The notes beneath the pieces are model-generated. The model made no database searches. It saw only the letters and a program-made list of their open reading frames with translations, and was not told the origin of the DNA. 64,000 bases of DNA from Casuarius casuarius (taxonomy: Eukaryota > Chordata > Aves > Casuariiformes > Casuariidae), in assembly GCA_003342895.1 (NCBI GenBank), contig PTFA01000082.1, positions 2,924,197-2,988,196 on the forward strand. The letters run 5' to 3'. Positions 25,901 through 39,424 of this stretch are shown piece after piece. Positions within the stretch are counted from its first letter, which is position 1, and every line of letters starts with the position of its first letter. A program made the position numbers and the translations under genes.

Positions 25901-28900
25901 TTCAGCAGATCTCTTCACTACTCTCTCCATTCCCAGAGACGACATCCCATCTGATGGCATCCTGTCCTTGCATTACCTACTATCAGACTTCTCTTTGAAG
26001 AAAAACTTTGAAGTGCTGTGATTCTCAACAGGTTTATGACAACCATGAGAGTTCTGACAGACGGCAAAGTAATTGAATACGGAGTTATTATTTTACTCTG
26101 AGGGTGCATGACAAAGTTGTGCCTGTGGAGGTATCTGTGCTATGCTCTGCTCTCTTCATCAGCTAATCTTCCAAATGGGAATGGATTATCATCTCTGCAG
26201 AGTATCACACTGATAAAAAGCTACTGCTTTGTTTCTTCATCTCAAAACTGCAGAAACTGATGACTTGGATTATTTTGTTTGCCCTTTTGAAGGTAATCCG
26301 CAGAGAGTTGGGCTGAGAGGGCCTGAGAACAGCTTTCTAGCAGGTATTTTACTCCTTTTCTACACAGAATATTAAGGCAGAGGGAAAACTTGGGAGTGCA
26401 ACATGACATTTGCTTTTGAACCTCATTGTCTCCTGTTCTCATTTAGTTAATATAACTCTGGCAAAGATCTTCTAGCTATTAGATATTTAGCCAATATTAG
26501 GAATACTCCAGCAAGAATACAGCTAATCAAATGGCAGCCTTCAAGCTAAAACACAAAATAAGGCTACCAATATGACCGATTTACAGTGCAGCACTGCTCC
26601 AAGACATAAAGGACTGCAAATATCAGTGTGCCATACAGTATACATCACATTTACATGAATCCCACCGAAAAAAACTAGTAATATATGTGAATGCTATATT
26701 ATCACCTACTAACAAACAGGAAGGTTCCTCTGGCCATGGGAACCAAGCAGGCTAGCTCCCAGGGGAATCATTTTTTCACCATCACTAGTAAAAGATGACT
26801 TGAGAAGCAGCACTGACTTCCTTGAGCCGCTTCCATCTCTTATGTTCCTTTTATAGTCCAGTCAAATCCCCCATCTACCTTCCAAAAGTGTGTATTTTTG
26901 AATGATAACTGTACACAAGATGTTCTGCCTTCTCTTATTGGCAGGTGAGGGCAAATCTAATCTACTAATCATCATCTACTCAGTAGAAACACAGAAGTGG
27001 GAGTGGGATGATACACAGGCAGGAAAGGGGTAGTATTTCAAATCAAAATTTTAGTGCGTAAGAGGGAACTAAGGTAAGCTTCCCCTGGTGTCTACTCGCA
27101 TTAACATGGCTCCAGCACTAAAATTCAAACAAAAGTGAAGGGAGCACAGTGCTAAATATGCATAAAAGGGATACAATACTTTTCATGAAAGAAGCTAAGA
27201 ATGAAGGTGACATTTCTTAAGAGACATCTCCTCAGGAAAATCCAACTTTTTCTCAGTGCCTGAGAAACATTTGACTGCCAAGACTTTTTTTTTTTTTTTT
27301 AATTGCAGTCTCTGTTATTCCTATCCCAATGCAGGGACATACAGTCATGTTTCTATAACTGTGCTTTATTTGTAGCAGTCTTTTGTTTTATTTTATTCTG
27401 TTCCCAAAGTCCAGTACACATAATATTAGAATTTTCTACTAAAGTAACTGAACTTTTTGACCTAGTCTGTGAAAAGAATGTATTAAACATGGATCAGAAT
27501 CCTGCATACCAGATCTCCTCAAACTTGGGATAATCCAGAGCCACATCTAAATTTCTAGGACTAGAATCAGTGCCTCCTAATATTTAAAATTCTCTGTCAA
27601 AAAAAAAAATAATAATTGTACCAGTGTTTCCAGGATGTGTAAGATCCTTATTAAGAAATATTCCAATTGATTAGTTTTTTAGAAGTCGTTGGAAAGTAGA
27701 ATTTTTCAAGAAACAAAAACATTCCAAAATTCTGAAATTAGTTTGCCTTCCTAATTAGTATAAAAAAGTAATATTTTGCTGTTTCCAGAAGGAAAAAAAC
27801 CTGTTCTTATACAGCACAAACTGCTCAAAGTCATATACCATTTAATATTCATATTATTTTGTTTAGAACTCTGTAAACTGAATTATTCACTAGACTTTTT
27901 CTAATAAAACTGATACATTTGTATGTTTTCTATTTCAGCAAAGTTGCATTTTCTGAAACCTACGACTGAGTGGTGAAAGCCCACCTCCTCACGCCATTCG
28001 AAATTCCTCTATCATGCAACAGGCAGTCAGTCAGTCATGTGCTTGTTTCTTTAACTTGCCCTTAACAGAAACACTGGAATGAGCTGAACCTTGGTAATCA
28101 ATTTACTTGGCAAACTAAAAAGCAAAGTCTTTCGAATAACATGCTCTAGAAGAGACAAAAGCATGGCTGAGCTTATTTAGAATCAGACAATGGAAAAGTC
28201 AGTCTGAAATCAGGCAGTTTTTCAATGTAAGCCAGTTACCTAGTCAAGCTGAAGATGTCATCCAAGAGACACAGACACACTGGAATCAAAGCTAGCACTC
28301 AAAAACTGTTTTGAGCACAGCCGTCTCTCACTGAGCACTTATCTATTCGATTACAAATTTTTAAAACTTTAGTCAGCCTATTAGTCCAAATTATCTTCTT
28401 CAAATGAAAAGATTAAAACTCAGAGCGTGTTTCCCTGTCCAGCAACGTTTGCTAGTAGAGTTATGTGCAAATTAGCATTTGAGGCTTTTCTCCAGGAAAA
28501 GAACACCGTAATATCAAAACAAAAAAAAAAACATGCTCATAAGAAGTACTTTTGCTTAAAAATAAGACCCAAATATAGACCCACATGACAGGTGACCAAT
28601 GAGTGCTTTTACTTACGAAAAGAACCATTACTAATTCAAAGAAAAATACTGTTTGCCATATATTCAAAAAAGCTGCTGCATAAAATCAGTCCTTATTTGC
28701 TTCAGATTGGCAATTAAGTATAGCTGTGGAAAAACCCACAGTAATTTTTTTGTAATACATTTTTACTTTAAGAGAACACTTTTTTACTGGAAAACGAGCA
28801 AATTTTTATCTTGTTGGAGCTCTCCAGTTAATGTCAAACCCATTCTGAATTTAAAGCAGAGTATCAACCTTGTCAGCCATGGAAAACACAGTACGTACTT

Positions 28901-29335
28901 CCCAAACTTAAAATTACTGTGAATGGATAATGAGTCATCTGGCTTTCTCCTTTGATGCTAGATGGTAATCATTTTGTATTAATACAAATTTTAAATGTCT
29001 TCTTTGGAAATCTTTGGTGTACATTAGCATTTTCTTTATCCTAAATAACTTAAGTATTTTCAGTTAACATACTTTATATACTACAAGTTTTCCATAGAGA
29101 GAAAAAAATCACCTGAACTATAAGCAGCCACTGTAAAAAATAAAATAAAAATTAAGAAAATCAAGTTTTAACTGAGCAAAGCCAGTAACAATCGTATGTC
29201 TGATAGTTATGATTATCTAAACTGCAAATATAATTATCTCTATGCCTCAGGTTATTTTCAAATAGCTGCTCTATATCAAACATAAACCAATTAATCAGCA
29301 GTCATCTTTACAGCTAATTGTAGCTCCTGGTCATA

Positions 29336-29600
29336 ATGGCACAGGCTGTGCAGCTGTTGCAGAGCGCAGTGCAGTACCGGGGCCGTTTGAAAAGCCCCCG
29401 CTCAGGTGCCCAAGCAGCCCAGCCTCCACAAGGGCAGAAGGCAACCTGCTCTGGCAGGCAAGGCAGCCCAGACCTCCATGCCACCACAGCTACACTGCCT
29501 CCTTTGCCCAAGCCAGCTCCCTTCAAGCCAGCTTAGAAAGCTCTTTACTGCTCTGTAATGCCGACATTCCCTGACAGCACAAAGGAGATAGACCATACAC
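29336..29600. other. Locally GC-rich, unidentified patch
   Basis: This block is clearly richer in G and C than its surroundings and is full of CAG/GCC-type words (GCAGCCCAGCC, GGCAGGCAAGGCAGCCC). Overlapping open frames of 66-70 codons occur on both strands, typical of GC-rich sequence that lacks stops. I recognise neither a protein nor a repeat family. It could be an old retroposed fragment or a regulatory block. Confidence 0.4.
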
Positions 29601-31434
29601 ATGCAGGGATTTCACAGGGGTTATTAACCTGAAGCAACTGCTACATCAAGTAGAGGTTTCTATTGACTGCCTGATAGGTTGGCACCAGCTTGAAAGGCTA
29701 CCTATCAACTGCTTTCTTGGCTAATTTGAACATATTACAAACACCACAAGGAAAGAAAGGCAAAAGCACAACCATCAAAAAACAAACAAACAGACAATAA
29801 CCCTGAGTACCTTATAACCTACCTCACATAGCACCAGTCTCAATAACACAACCCTCTGTCTCAGTCAGCTACAAATGAAAAATCTGTTATACCTGCACAT
29901 TATAGGGGCTTTGAACAGGGCTGCTGCTCTACAATAGCTTGCAAGCCTAATGCCTACTTTTGGCTGACCTGGTGTGGCATGTCTTTGAATTGAAAAGATA
30001 TGTTAGTAGATTAATGGTCGCTTTTCCGCTATTTCAAGTTATCACCGATGCTACAAAACTTTCTGGATTTGTAGTTGGTGGTCACCTTGAGTTCTAGAAA
30101 CTCAAGAAAATTCTAAGGCGAATCACACAAGTCAGAGTAACAGCTGGAAACATGCACTGGTAAGATGGGGGAAAATATTACAGGCAAGAACAAGTATTGT
30201 AAATCCCCCCAAACTCAGAGCAAAAATTCCACCTTTGGGGGGGGGACCCCCACACACGGTTATAGAAATGCAAACAAAGAAATCCAAACTATTTCCCTTC
30301 TGATAACACAACTGGGACAGAGATTAAGAATGAGGTTTTAAAATTGAGCACAGTGTTATCTGAACACACAAATACTACAGTGCCTTAATCATAACTGCAA
30401 TATTAGCTATGTTGCAGCTGTGACACACACAGGATAAGAGAGGCAACATCTGTAGAGGAAATTAATCTTTTCTTAGACCAAGCGATATAGATGAGGGACA
30501 GAGAGACGACAAGCTTTCAGGTACATATGCCCTTCCATAGGAACAAATAAAAATACCTCCCTGTACCAAGCTCCTCTCTTTTCTAATCATAGCACTGCAG
30601 TCTGGGAAAACATTACAATAAGATTTTATAAACAAAACTGAAGTACCTAGTTAAAAAAAAAAAAAGAAAAGAAAAAAAATGTGAGTTTTCCTTTTAGAAT
30701 ACAAGCATTACCTTTTATTTCTGGTTGTACCTGAAAATAAATATCAATCATTAGATTCAAATTTACCCCACGCACACAACAATTAATATTTTGCTACGTG
30801 CTGTTTTCATGCAATTAAACTAAGTCAACACTATAAATACATATTTACCCAATGTTGTAAATGAGCGCTTACCCTAAGCTTTGTTAAAACGGATGCACAT
30901 ATGGACTGTGACACACTTGTCATACTGAGTATCCTTTTCTACTATTTTTAACCTTCAAATTAAGTAATCCACAAAAAGAAAAATCTCTCAATTGAAGATA
31001 TTTTTTGTGTCAAACAGGGCACTAATAAGAACTCCTATCTAGAACTTGGATTTGGACAATCTATGTCAACAGTATAACTGAAATTTTTCGTTCATCTTGC
31101 ATTGTACATTGCATTTTTCCAAAGCAAAATATGCTGTAGAACTTCCTTTACTATCATTACAACTACAGCTACATTTTTTCCTCTTTTAGATAAGATTATT
31201 TACTTGATTTCTTTTCTTTTCCATAAATTATTCATTACATATGTGGATTGAAAAATACAAGAGTAAGATTTAATGTACTGTAAGTTTAAAGAAGCTTAGA
31301 AAATCCATCAACCACTGAGATCAAACCCAATTCCATTAAATCAACAGAAAATCCTCTATTCAAAGTGAAAATCATTTTTTAACGTAATACTCAACTAATA
31401 ACTGTTTATCAGTTATCTGGTAACAAAGGTCCAA

Positions 31435-31456
31435 NNNNNAAAAAAAAAAAAAAAAA
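31435..31456. other. Assembly gap (5 N) next to poly-A
   Basis: Five consecutive N are followed by 17 A. The gap probably reflects an unresolved homopolymer, so the true tract length is unknown. Confidence 0.95.
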
Positions 31457-31769
31457 GAAACAAACTCAGAACTCATTGGCTTCTTTTGCAGATACCGACA
31501 CACAAAAACTTCAGTCAGAATACTGTTCTCTAACTAATCTGCTTGTAAGAAATCTAGCAATACAAAATCAATTAAGACAGAACTCCAAAAAGAACATGAA
31601 CTCGTCTTTAAAATATAAAACATTATCACTGTAAATGCTCTCAGCAAAACAAACCTTAGCTGTTCACCAACCTATTTTTTTCTTCTGACTGTATTAATTG
31701 TGTGCCAGGACCTCCTTCTGAAAGATAGTAAAGATAAGCAAAAAGGCTAAAAGAAAAAGAACCAAAAAA

Positions 31770-32000
31770 TGCCCTACTGCATCAGACCAAACCACAGAGG
31801 AAAGCTTCACAGTAAAGCCCAGAAGAGACGGGCTGCTTTGGGACCTCAGAACAAGGCGATACCCCAGGAAGAAACCTCATTGTCCTGAGAATAAATTATT
31901 CTGTACTAGAGCCACACTTAGATTCCCAGGTTAGGACACATTTTCTTCACTGCAGGGAGACTCATTGCATGGCTATGATACTACTTCCGCCTGCGGCAGC
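31770..32000 (-). mobile_element. Probable ancient CR1-like relic
   Basis: The words GCCCTACTGCATCAGACCAAA near 31770 and GGTTAGGACACATTTTC, then CATGGCTATGATACTACTTCC, near 31931-31990 resemble in order a CR1-type 3' region common in turtles and crocodilians (recalled as 'ccctactgggtcagacca' and 'ggctagggacaccat'). The intervening sequence is too decayed to align by eye. The orientation is inferred from that recalled consensus. Confidence 0.35.
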
Positions 32001-32259
32001 TGGATTTCTTAAATTCTTCCATTTATGCATTCATGGACAACGCATCCATGAGAAGCAAGGCATGCAGCAAAACTATCCCATCCCTTCTGCCAAGTACTAT
32101 ATTGAAAAACACTGTGGAGATGTTCTCAAAGAAGGATGATGTCATCTTCTAGCTAACCCTTTATCTCGTGGCCTGAAAATAGGTCCAAAATGTCAAATGA
32201 ATCAAGATCTCCATTCCATAGTTTTGCCAGTGAAACGCTAGCAGTTGAGAAGACGGGCA

Positions 32260-32278
32260 GGGGGGGGTGGGGGGGGGA
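32260..32278 (+). repeat. Poly-G tract with TT interruption
   Basis: Two runs of seven or more G are separated by T. The plus strand is the template strand for PDE10A, so the transcript would be C-rich here. Confidence 0.85.
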
Positions 32279-35200
32279 AGAGGAGGGCACAACCACCTAG
32301 TTGGTATGTGCAGGCCAGCAGAACACCTTATCCACACACAGTCCAGAAAGAGTGCTAGTACAGACCATGTTCATTTGGGGAGATGATAACAACAGTGGAA
32401 AAACTAAGAGGTTAACTGTACAAGGATTCCTTGAAGATGTATCCAGGATTACATTTAAATGGGACACACATTTGTCCTCTTATCCAAACCTAGGGGACGA
32501 TTTCCTTCTACAATATCAAGAGAGATCTTGTTGGAGCTTTCCTCATGCTCAGCGCAGGTGTATGCAGGATGCGGTCAGATGCTATGCTCAGTTTCCTCCA
32601 AACCAAAGAGACACAGTTTGAGGAACTGTGGAGGACACTGTTGCCTGTTGCTCTCCTGATGGTTCCATGACCNGAGCGTAGCAGAGAGATACCTAAACAA
32701 TCGAGAGTGCCTAACACAGTAGAGATGTACAGTATATTGGTAACACAGGCCAGCAGGTGCAACCACCACCACCTTTTTCTGTANCAGTACGATAGTCAGA
32801 AAACTTGCCAAGAAGGTAGGATGTGCAGGCTCTTTAGCCTTCTCCACTGACACTATTTGAACCAACTCTTAAAATCATGGAGTCTGCCCTCACTGGCGTG
32901 CAGGGGTGCTCTAATTGGAGGCAGGGGAAGGAGGGCAGTACATTTTTGAAGGAGATCACTGCAATTCCACAAATTCACAAGTCACAGAAGCAGACGGAGA
33001 GCAAGCAGCAGCACTCCAGCACAGTGACTAGAGCACTCAAGCTGGTAGCAGAGGTATCCTGGGGTCCTGTTTTGTGCTCCTGAAATGACTTCTGGTTTTC
33101 ATAAAATGATTTTTCACTGTAAAATACATACAAAAAAATAATAATCCTCCCTCCCTTCCCCCTTCTTTAAAATAAACTCCTTCGAACATCTCACACCCAT
33201 ACTGCACACACACATTTTTATCAGGCTTTTATTTTAAGATATAACAAAAGTGATTGAACTGCTACATCAGTTAAGGACTATACTTTCCACTTTCCTACCA
33301 GAGATGTAATGCATACGTTCGAAAGATGTTCTGCAGTTACTATGAAAATAAGCATTATAAATCCAGAAATAAAATATTATTACTTTCTTCTCAGGATCTA
33401 CTGCTCCTCTTCGCACATACACCCCACAAATAAAAAGGAGAAATTCAAACTTTCCAGTATATGAGGCCACTATTTCTATAAAGTTACTATGCAAATATCG
33501 GGTGTGCAAACATTACACACCCACACAGTGAAATACTCCTTCAATGAAGCTTCAATGTAATTAATTAATAGAATTAATAGAAATCCACTCAGGGTTAGCT
33601 TGGCCCTATTATTAAGGATACACATTTATGCTTGTCAGACTGATACAGTGTTTAATACCTCTACAGACTTATATGCTTGTTTTGTTATTAAAAATAAACA
33701 AACCTTATTTCATTTTAAGCAAAAATACTTCCTACGACATTACAAATATGAATACAATAAATATGCATGACATATGTAGCTGTCCTTCTATTTAAAGAAA
33801 AAAAGCCATTAAAAAAGGCATTTGGTGGTCCAGTGTGATGATTAAATCCTGGGAAGTGAAAGATCAGAACTATGATTATTTGCATTAGCATAACAGGAAG
33901 CCTTTACCATGGATCACATCATCAAGTTGGTAGCTGTTGCACATAAAAGTAGTAAGACAGCTCCTGTGCCAGAGAGATTTTCATTTGAGATGAAGTAGTA
34001 GAAGTACAGACAGTTCACTTTGTGAAGTATCAGGAAACAGTTAAACAACAGAATTCAGTATAATAAAATCTGACTCTTACTGTTTTGAACAGAGAGAAAC
34101 CTCAGCACAACAGCAGCACTTCTGCTGGAACACTAAGAGCGAAATTTTTTCTGTCAAACCAGACATAACGGCAAAGGAGAAGCAGCAAAAATGCACAAAC
34201 TACTCTTACGTCAGTTACTGCACTGGTTTTACTTTGTTTTTAAATGCCTTAGTTTCTTTCAAACTGCATCATGAGAGAAGGTGTTATTTAATTGGAATGG
34301 AAACTACAGCAGAAATGCATGTGATCAAAAAAATTGGCCCATGCCATGATGTCTTAATGCTCAAAGTCATTCTGTGCTTCAGAACATTAAAAGAAATATG
34401 TTCCCTGTATACCAATTGGCTCATAAGACTGGCTTATTAGAAGCAGCATTTTCAAAATGTACTTGGCTTTTCTTTGCAAAAAATAAATTAAATGTCATAN
34501 GCAACTCCAAGACAGGAAAAAAAATGGTGTTACAGAGGTCTATATACTCTTTTATGTCACTCCTTCTTAAAATGGCATGGATCTTGCCATAAACTATAAT
34601 TAGTTCTGCATTTCCCATTATTTTATCAAGTTGTAAAAGCACTGTGTAAACTGTAATTTTTAGTGCCCACAGCCTTTGCCTTGCAATTTGCAAAATAAAG
34701 CATAGACTTCTCTTAAAATATTGGAAGTAGGGAATTTCTATCTTTGACTATAAAATAGTTTATTTTCATTTAAATATCACCTTGACGTACAAGAAACACC
34801 AGTTAATTCACAGAAAATTTTATGAGGGGACAAAAGAAAGAGAGGTTAAATGACTTCTGCACTTTGTTTTCACATAAGTTTGGCGGAGTCCAAATGAAAG
34901 CTGCTTCATTCTATGAAATCACAAACTCTGCCAGCTTTAAAAGCTTATGACATTCCTGACACTGAAAGATGAACTCAAGACAATATATTAGTCTTAATGT
35001 TATAGCTGTACACTCATATAAAATAAGAAATATTTCAGCATTAACACGTCTCCTAGCAGGACCCTTACATATTATTTACAATCCCTAAGACAATGTCTAA
35101 CAGTATTTATATTTCTGTACACAATGACCTTGCTGTATGTACCTTGCATAAATGTTTTCAAATATGATCCTTGTCAGGTCCTTTTAATCATGTGAAGTAC

Positions 35201-37192
35201 TGTCTCTCTTCCATATTCCCAAACAAATAGTATAGCTAAAATACTGGCTGCACATAAATGCTAATCTCCATTAATTTAACTGACTGCTGTTACTGACACC
35301 AGAAAGAAAAAATGATTTTGCATTCAGCAACCAGCTGGATTACAAAGTTGTAACAAAGTAGTCCGTCCTGAGGAAGAAAGGCTGAATAAAATTCACTCCC
35401 TCACTTCAGCAAGGGAAGAGCCTGAAACAGCACTCTGCAGGGCAGTGTTAAACTTCCCTTCTTTAGTCTTACTTTGCCTTGCTATCAAGTATACCTCATG
35501 AGGCAGAGTCAAGACTTCATCGATTCCCCCAGCCTAATTAATTCACTGTAAGTCTTTATAGAAAGCCACCATTTCTATTGGAGATTTTCTTCTACTTTCC
35601 ACACTATTATATACACAGTAATCTATCCCAAAGGCTCAACATCAGTCAGGTTATTGGGGCGGGGGAATAAATTCTCATCAATGCACAGAATTACATGAAA
35701 ATACATATCTCATATATAAAAGGGACATAATTTAAAAAGGGGGAGGGGGGAGGACATTATTTAGGATCCTAGCCTTCGTTGAAAGCATCTTATTTTCAGA
35801 AGTGCAAAGCATCCCATTAACTCTCACTTAGCAGGGACTGACTGTGTAACATTGCCAAAAATCAGCCCACTCTAGACAAATCTTGACAAAGGTTCTACAG
35901 TGTCTAATGTTTTCACAGCACAATACTGTATGGGAAAGCTCAGCAGCAGCTATTGAGTCTGTAATTCAGAAAGAATCATAGCACACCCATTTCCAGGAGA
36001 AGAAAAAGGTGCACTTTATTCCAAGCCCCTATTTACTCTTCCCCCCATAAACTTTATTGGAGTGACTGTTTCACTTGCAAATCTGGACACTAAAAAGTAC
36101 GGCAAAAAAGATTGTTCCCTGCCATTTGAAAAAAATCGAAATGAACAATATTCACCTTACTCAACTAAAAGTCATATAATTAAAAAAAAATGTTCAGAGC
36201 CTAATGATTTTTCAGATCACCTCTAAATCCTGAGAGCAGCAGCCAGTTTTCTCACTTCCCAGTTCTCCAAAAAAGGCAGACATAGATCTAGCAGAAGCAA
36301 TGAAGTCTGACACACGGCAATGATTTTAAAACAGCACTGTATTAAACGGAGGTCTGAAACAAACCTTATATGTGCCTGGATTTGTAAATTCACTTATAAA
36401 ACATGTTATTGATCTTTATACCTGTAGAAAGTTGTAAGTTCCCAATGAAACATCATCTCTGATGAAATAAAGAAGAGGAATCAAAAATGTTACACTAAAG
36501 CAAATCTCACCATTTCTGGAAAGACTGAATCGTTCCCACAAATGTCACATCCAAAAAAAAAGCATCCTGATACTTCGAGCGAACATAGCAAAGTATGACA
36601 ATAACGGGTTTTAATTTGGAACTTGAAAACTACTTTTAAAGACTACAAATCACATTTGTAGAGATTAAATCGTCACCTAAAGATGACAGACACTTTAGCA
36701 AGCTTTTTAAGAGTTATAGCCCTTTAGAAATCTGAGAACCATTTATTTCTATGACAGTCATCCAACCTGCTTCAGTACTTTTGTAACTCCTACTGTCTGG
36801 TGGAGAGAAAGCATTGTACATATTTGGATAATTCATATCCGATTATAATACAGTGCTGGAATAACATCCTGGCTCTCAAGTGATAAAAGGAGAGCTGTCA
36901 GTTTAAATTAATTTAAATCACGGGTGGCCAAAACTTTTCTTTTTGATGTGCGGGCAGGGCAAAACAATAGCTACAGGCTCTAGTCAACAACTGTCCCATC
37001 ACTGCTTCCCTCTAATCCACACACTGCATTCCTTTAGTCCACAAACTCTGAGCTTGCCTGGCTGCTTTAACAGTAACCTCACACCTCCTTTGGAAGTGAA
37101 ACCTCCTATTAGCTCTTTTCTTTTGTTTGTTTTTTTCAAGGTAGTTTCTGCTGTACTTAGTAAAGGAAAAGAGAATATGCTTTTCTGACTAT

Positions 37193-37217
37193 GGGGGGTG
37201 GGGGGGTGGGGGGGGGA
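37193..37217 (+). repeat. (G6-9 T)n poly-G tract
   Basis: Three G runs of six or more are separated by single T bases, a strong G-quadruplex pattern on the PDE10A template strand. Read depth and length are often unreliable in such tracts. Confidence 0.9.
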
Positions 37218-38314
37218 GAACAGCAGCTGACTGTTCATTCAGGTGCTGCCGTTTGGCCTAAGCTCTCTATGGAGTACTAACCATCTGAAAATGTCATCTA
37301 CCATGCTGAACACTATTTTGACGGGTCGCATTATAGGCATTGGAGGCCTATTCACTATGCCCACCATGATCATATGCAAGGATACATCTGTTTTCTCCAC
37401 AGCTCCAAGTTTTGCCTTTACGTTCATCAATCAATGCTTTTATCACCTCTGTCCTCCCTCCCCCACATTCTATCCCCTCCATCACAGACTCTCCACAGCC
37501 ACAGCCAGGGTGACAATTTTAAGATGACATACTGATGTCCCAGCTTTTCCCAGTCTAATTCTCACTTTCTGATGTTCATATATTCACCTAATCTCTTTGC
37601 CTGCTCATTTTGTTTCTTCCATCCTGGCTCCTTCTCTTGCTTCATCTTGAGATTTTCTACAAGTAGGGATGGAGATATCCAAACTTTAGCTGTCTTTAGT
37701 CTTGATGCACAGGTCAAGAATGCTTTCCCCCCCACTGTAAGCAGCAAGTACCTATTTGAGGTAGCATGTCTATAAATACTGCCCCAAAATCTTTCCTTCT
37801 CCTAAATTACAAGTGACTTCCAATCCATGGCATTTTGGAAGACACTCTATTCNTAAGAAGCAAAAGTGAACGAGCTGCTCAGTCACATTAAGTTAACAAC
37901 AGCAGAATATTCACATACCAAATTCTGCTTTGGAAGAAGAAAGCTGTGAAAAGAGCTGAAACTATTGTTTTCTGTGGAAGAAAAAATAGGAGGAGATTTC
38001 CAAATCTCATAATTCTTGCATTTTTCCCATTTTCTGCCAAGATTCAGAGAAGAGACTAAAGGCCTAAAATGTAGGTCGGTCCCTGATTGTCTACATTTTT
38101 TTTAATTACTAGTGAGAATACAAAGCTGCAATTTTCATGTTCATTATTACAAGGCTTCTGGACTTAATTCATTAGTTTTACAGATTCAAAGTTACAACTG
38201 AGGTGATAAAAAAGAAAAAAACAAGTTACACAGTAAGCAGAACAAAAAAAAAAAAAAAAAGAGAGAATCTCTAGTCTCTCCCAGCTCTGAAGCAAGATCA
38301 AATAAGTACTCCTA

Positions 38315-39000
38315 AGTGCATCCCTTCTCAGGTATTATTCAAAACCTGTTCTTAAAGATCTACAGTAGTAGACACTCCAGTTGATAATGTCCATATATTT
38401 CTTACTATTTAATCTGCATTTTCCTGCTGAAAATCCTACCAGTTTTCTCCTGTGCTATCACCTTCTCCTATGGGAAACAAATGTCTTGCTCTGTGTAACA
38501 ACCTTCCACGAACTGAAAGACTGCTATACTCTGTACCTTCTCTTCACTCCACCTTCTCCTTTCTAGACTGAACAAAATTCATTGTTTTCTAAACCTCTAA
38601 CAACTTTGGTTGCTTTCCTTTGGATTCCAACATGTTTGTACCCTCAAAACTTGGTGTCCTAACGCATGCACACTACTTAAGCTATGCCCTCACCAGCTGT
38701 GAGTAGAGTGAAATAGTTGCTTCTTGTTTTACTTAAAATATTTGTTAACAGAACTTCTGCCATACTTTGTTGATGATTTTGCATTCCATTACTACCCCCA
38801 CGTCTGATTCTGCAGTACTTCTACCTATTTCTGATTTTGCATTTGCATGTGCTGCTTTTAGCACTATTTATCATATTTTATTTTGCTCATTACAGATCAC
38901 TATTCCAGTTGATCAAGAAGATTTTTGAAGGACAAACATCTTTGCAACTTCTCCTTCCTTGATAGAAGCCGCAGATTTTTGTGCACGTATTCCCTATTCC
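38315..39000 (-). mobile_element. Ancient, heavily diverged CR1-type LINE 3' region
   Basis: The plus strand follows, block by block, the reverse complement of the old amniote CR1 3' region. The blocks in order are AACCTGTTCTTAAAGATCTA, GTAACAACCTTCCACG, CTTTCTAGACTGAACAAA, TTGTTTTCTAAACCTCTAAC, TTGGTTGCTTTCCTTTGGA, ACTTGGTGTCCTAACGCATG, CTGTGAGTAGAGTGAAATAG, CTGATTCTGCAGTACTTCTA and CCAGTTGATCAAGAAGATTTT, fading at about GCAACTTCTCC and CCGCAGATTTT. Many substitutions and indels show that it is far older than the CR1 at 21740-22376. It lies in sense orientation relative to PDE10A, and no reading frame remains. The assignment is from memory of the family, but the order of blocks is consistent over some 650 bases. 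Confidence 0.75.
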
Positions 39001-39424
39001 AAGAGAAATATGGAATATACTGTATCTAGCCCCAGAAAAGACCTATTCATGCTCTAAAGTTCAACAGTAAGCTACTGTTGAAGCAAGCTAACTGTTCTTT
39101 TGGTAAAGTTGCTCAACTCGTAAAGTAATCCTATTACAACAAATTATGAGAGTTTCCAATTTTACTTGCAATAACAACACATTGAACTGCATGAAAGTTG
39201 AGATAAATTTCCGTAACTCATCATAGCAGTTCTCAAACTGAGAAGCAGACAAGCCTGAAATGGTACAGGAGGAGGAGCAAGGGGAGAAAGAAAGGCACAG
39301 GAAGTACTAAGTTTATCATCATAAAGTCGCTGTCACACAGAAGTCACAGTAGTGACAGACAGCTACTATCGGTACCCCTTTTGCATGCCTGAGGCACAGC
39401 AATTTGGGAATAACTTTCTGAGGT

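Larger units (their letters stand above)
22377..31769 (-). other. PDE10A upstream intron, segment without recognised genes
   Basis: This is AT-rich non-coding sequence between the CR1 copy and the next relic. It contains an A-rich stretch with C interruptions (22492-22525), a long poly-A/purine tract (22897-22944), a GC-richer patch (29336-29600) and an assembly gap beside poly-A (31435-31456). The 156-codon frame at 22743-23213 is produced by the lysine-coding purine tract. No exon was recognised. Confidence 0.7.
32001..38314 (-). other. PDE10A upstream intron, segment without recognised genes
   Basis: This is non-coding sequence with poly-G/GT tracts at 32260-32278 and 37193-37217, a G-rich block near 35739-35753, a 16-bp AT palindrome (36902-36917) and a poly-A at about 38245-38261. 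Open frames at 32301-32621 and 37243-37527 are chance-sized and show no known domain. I see no exon. Confidence 0.65.
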
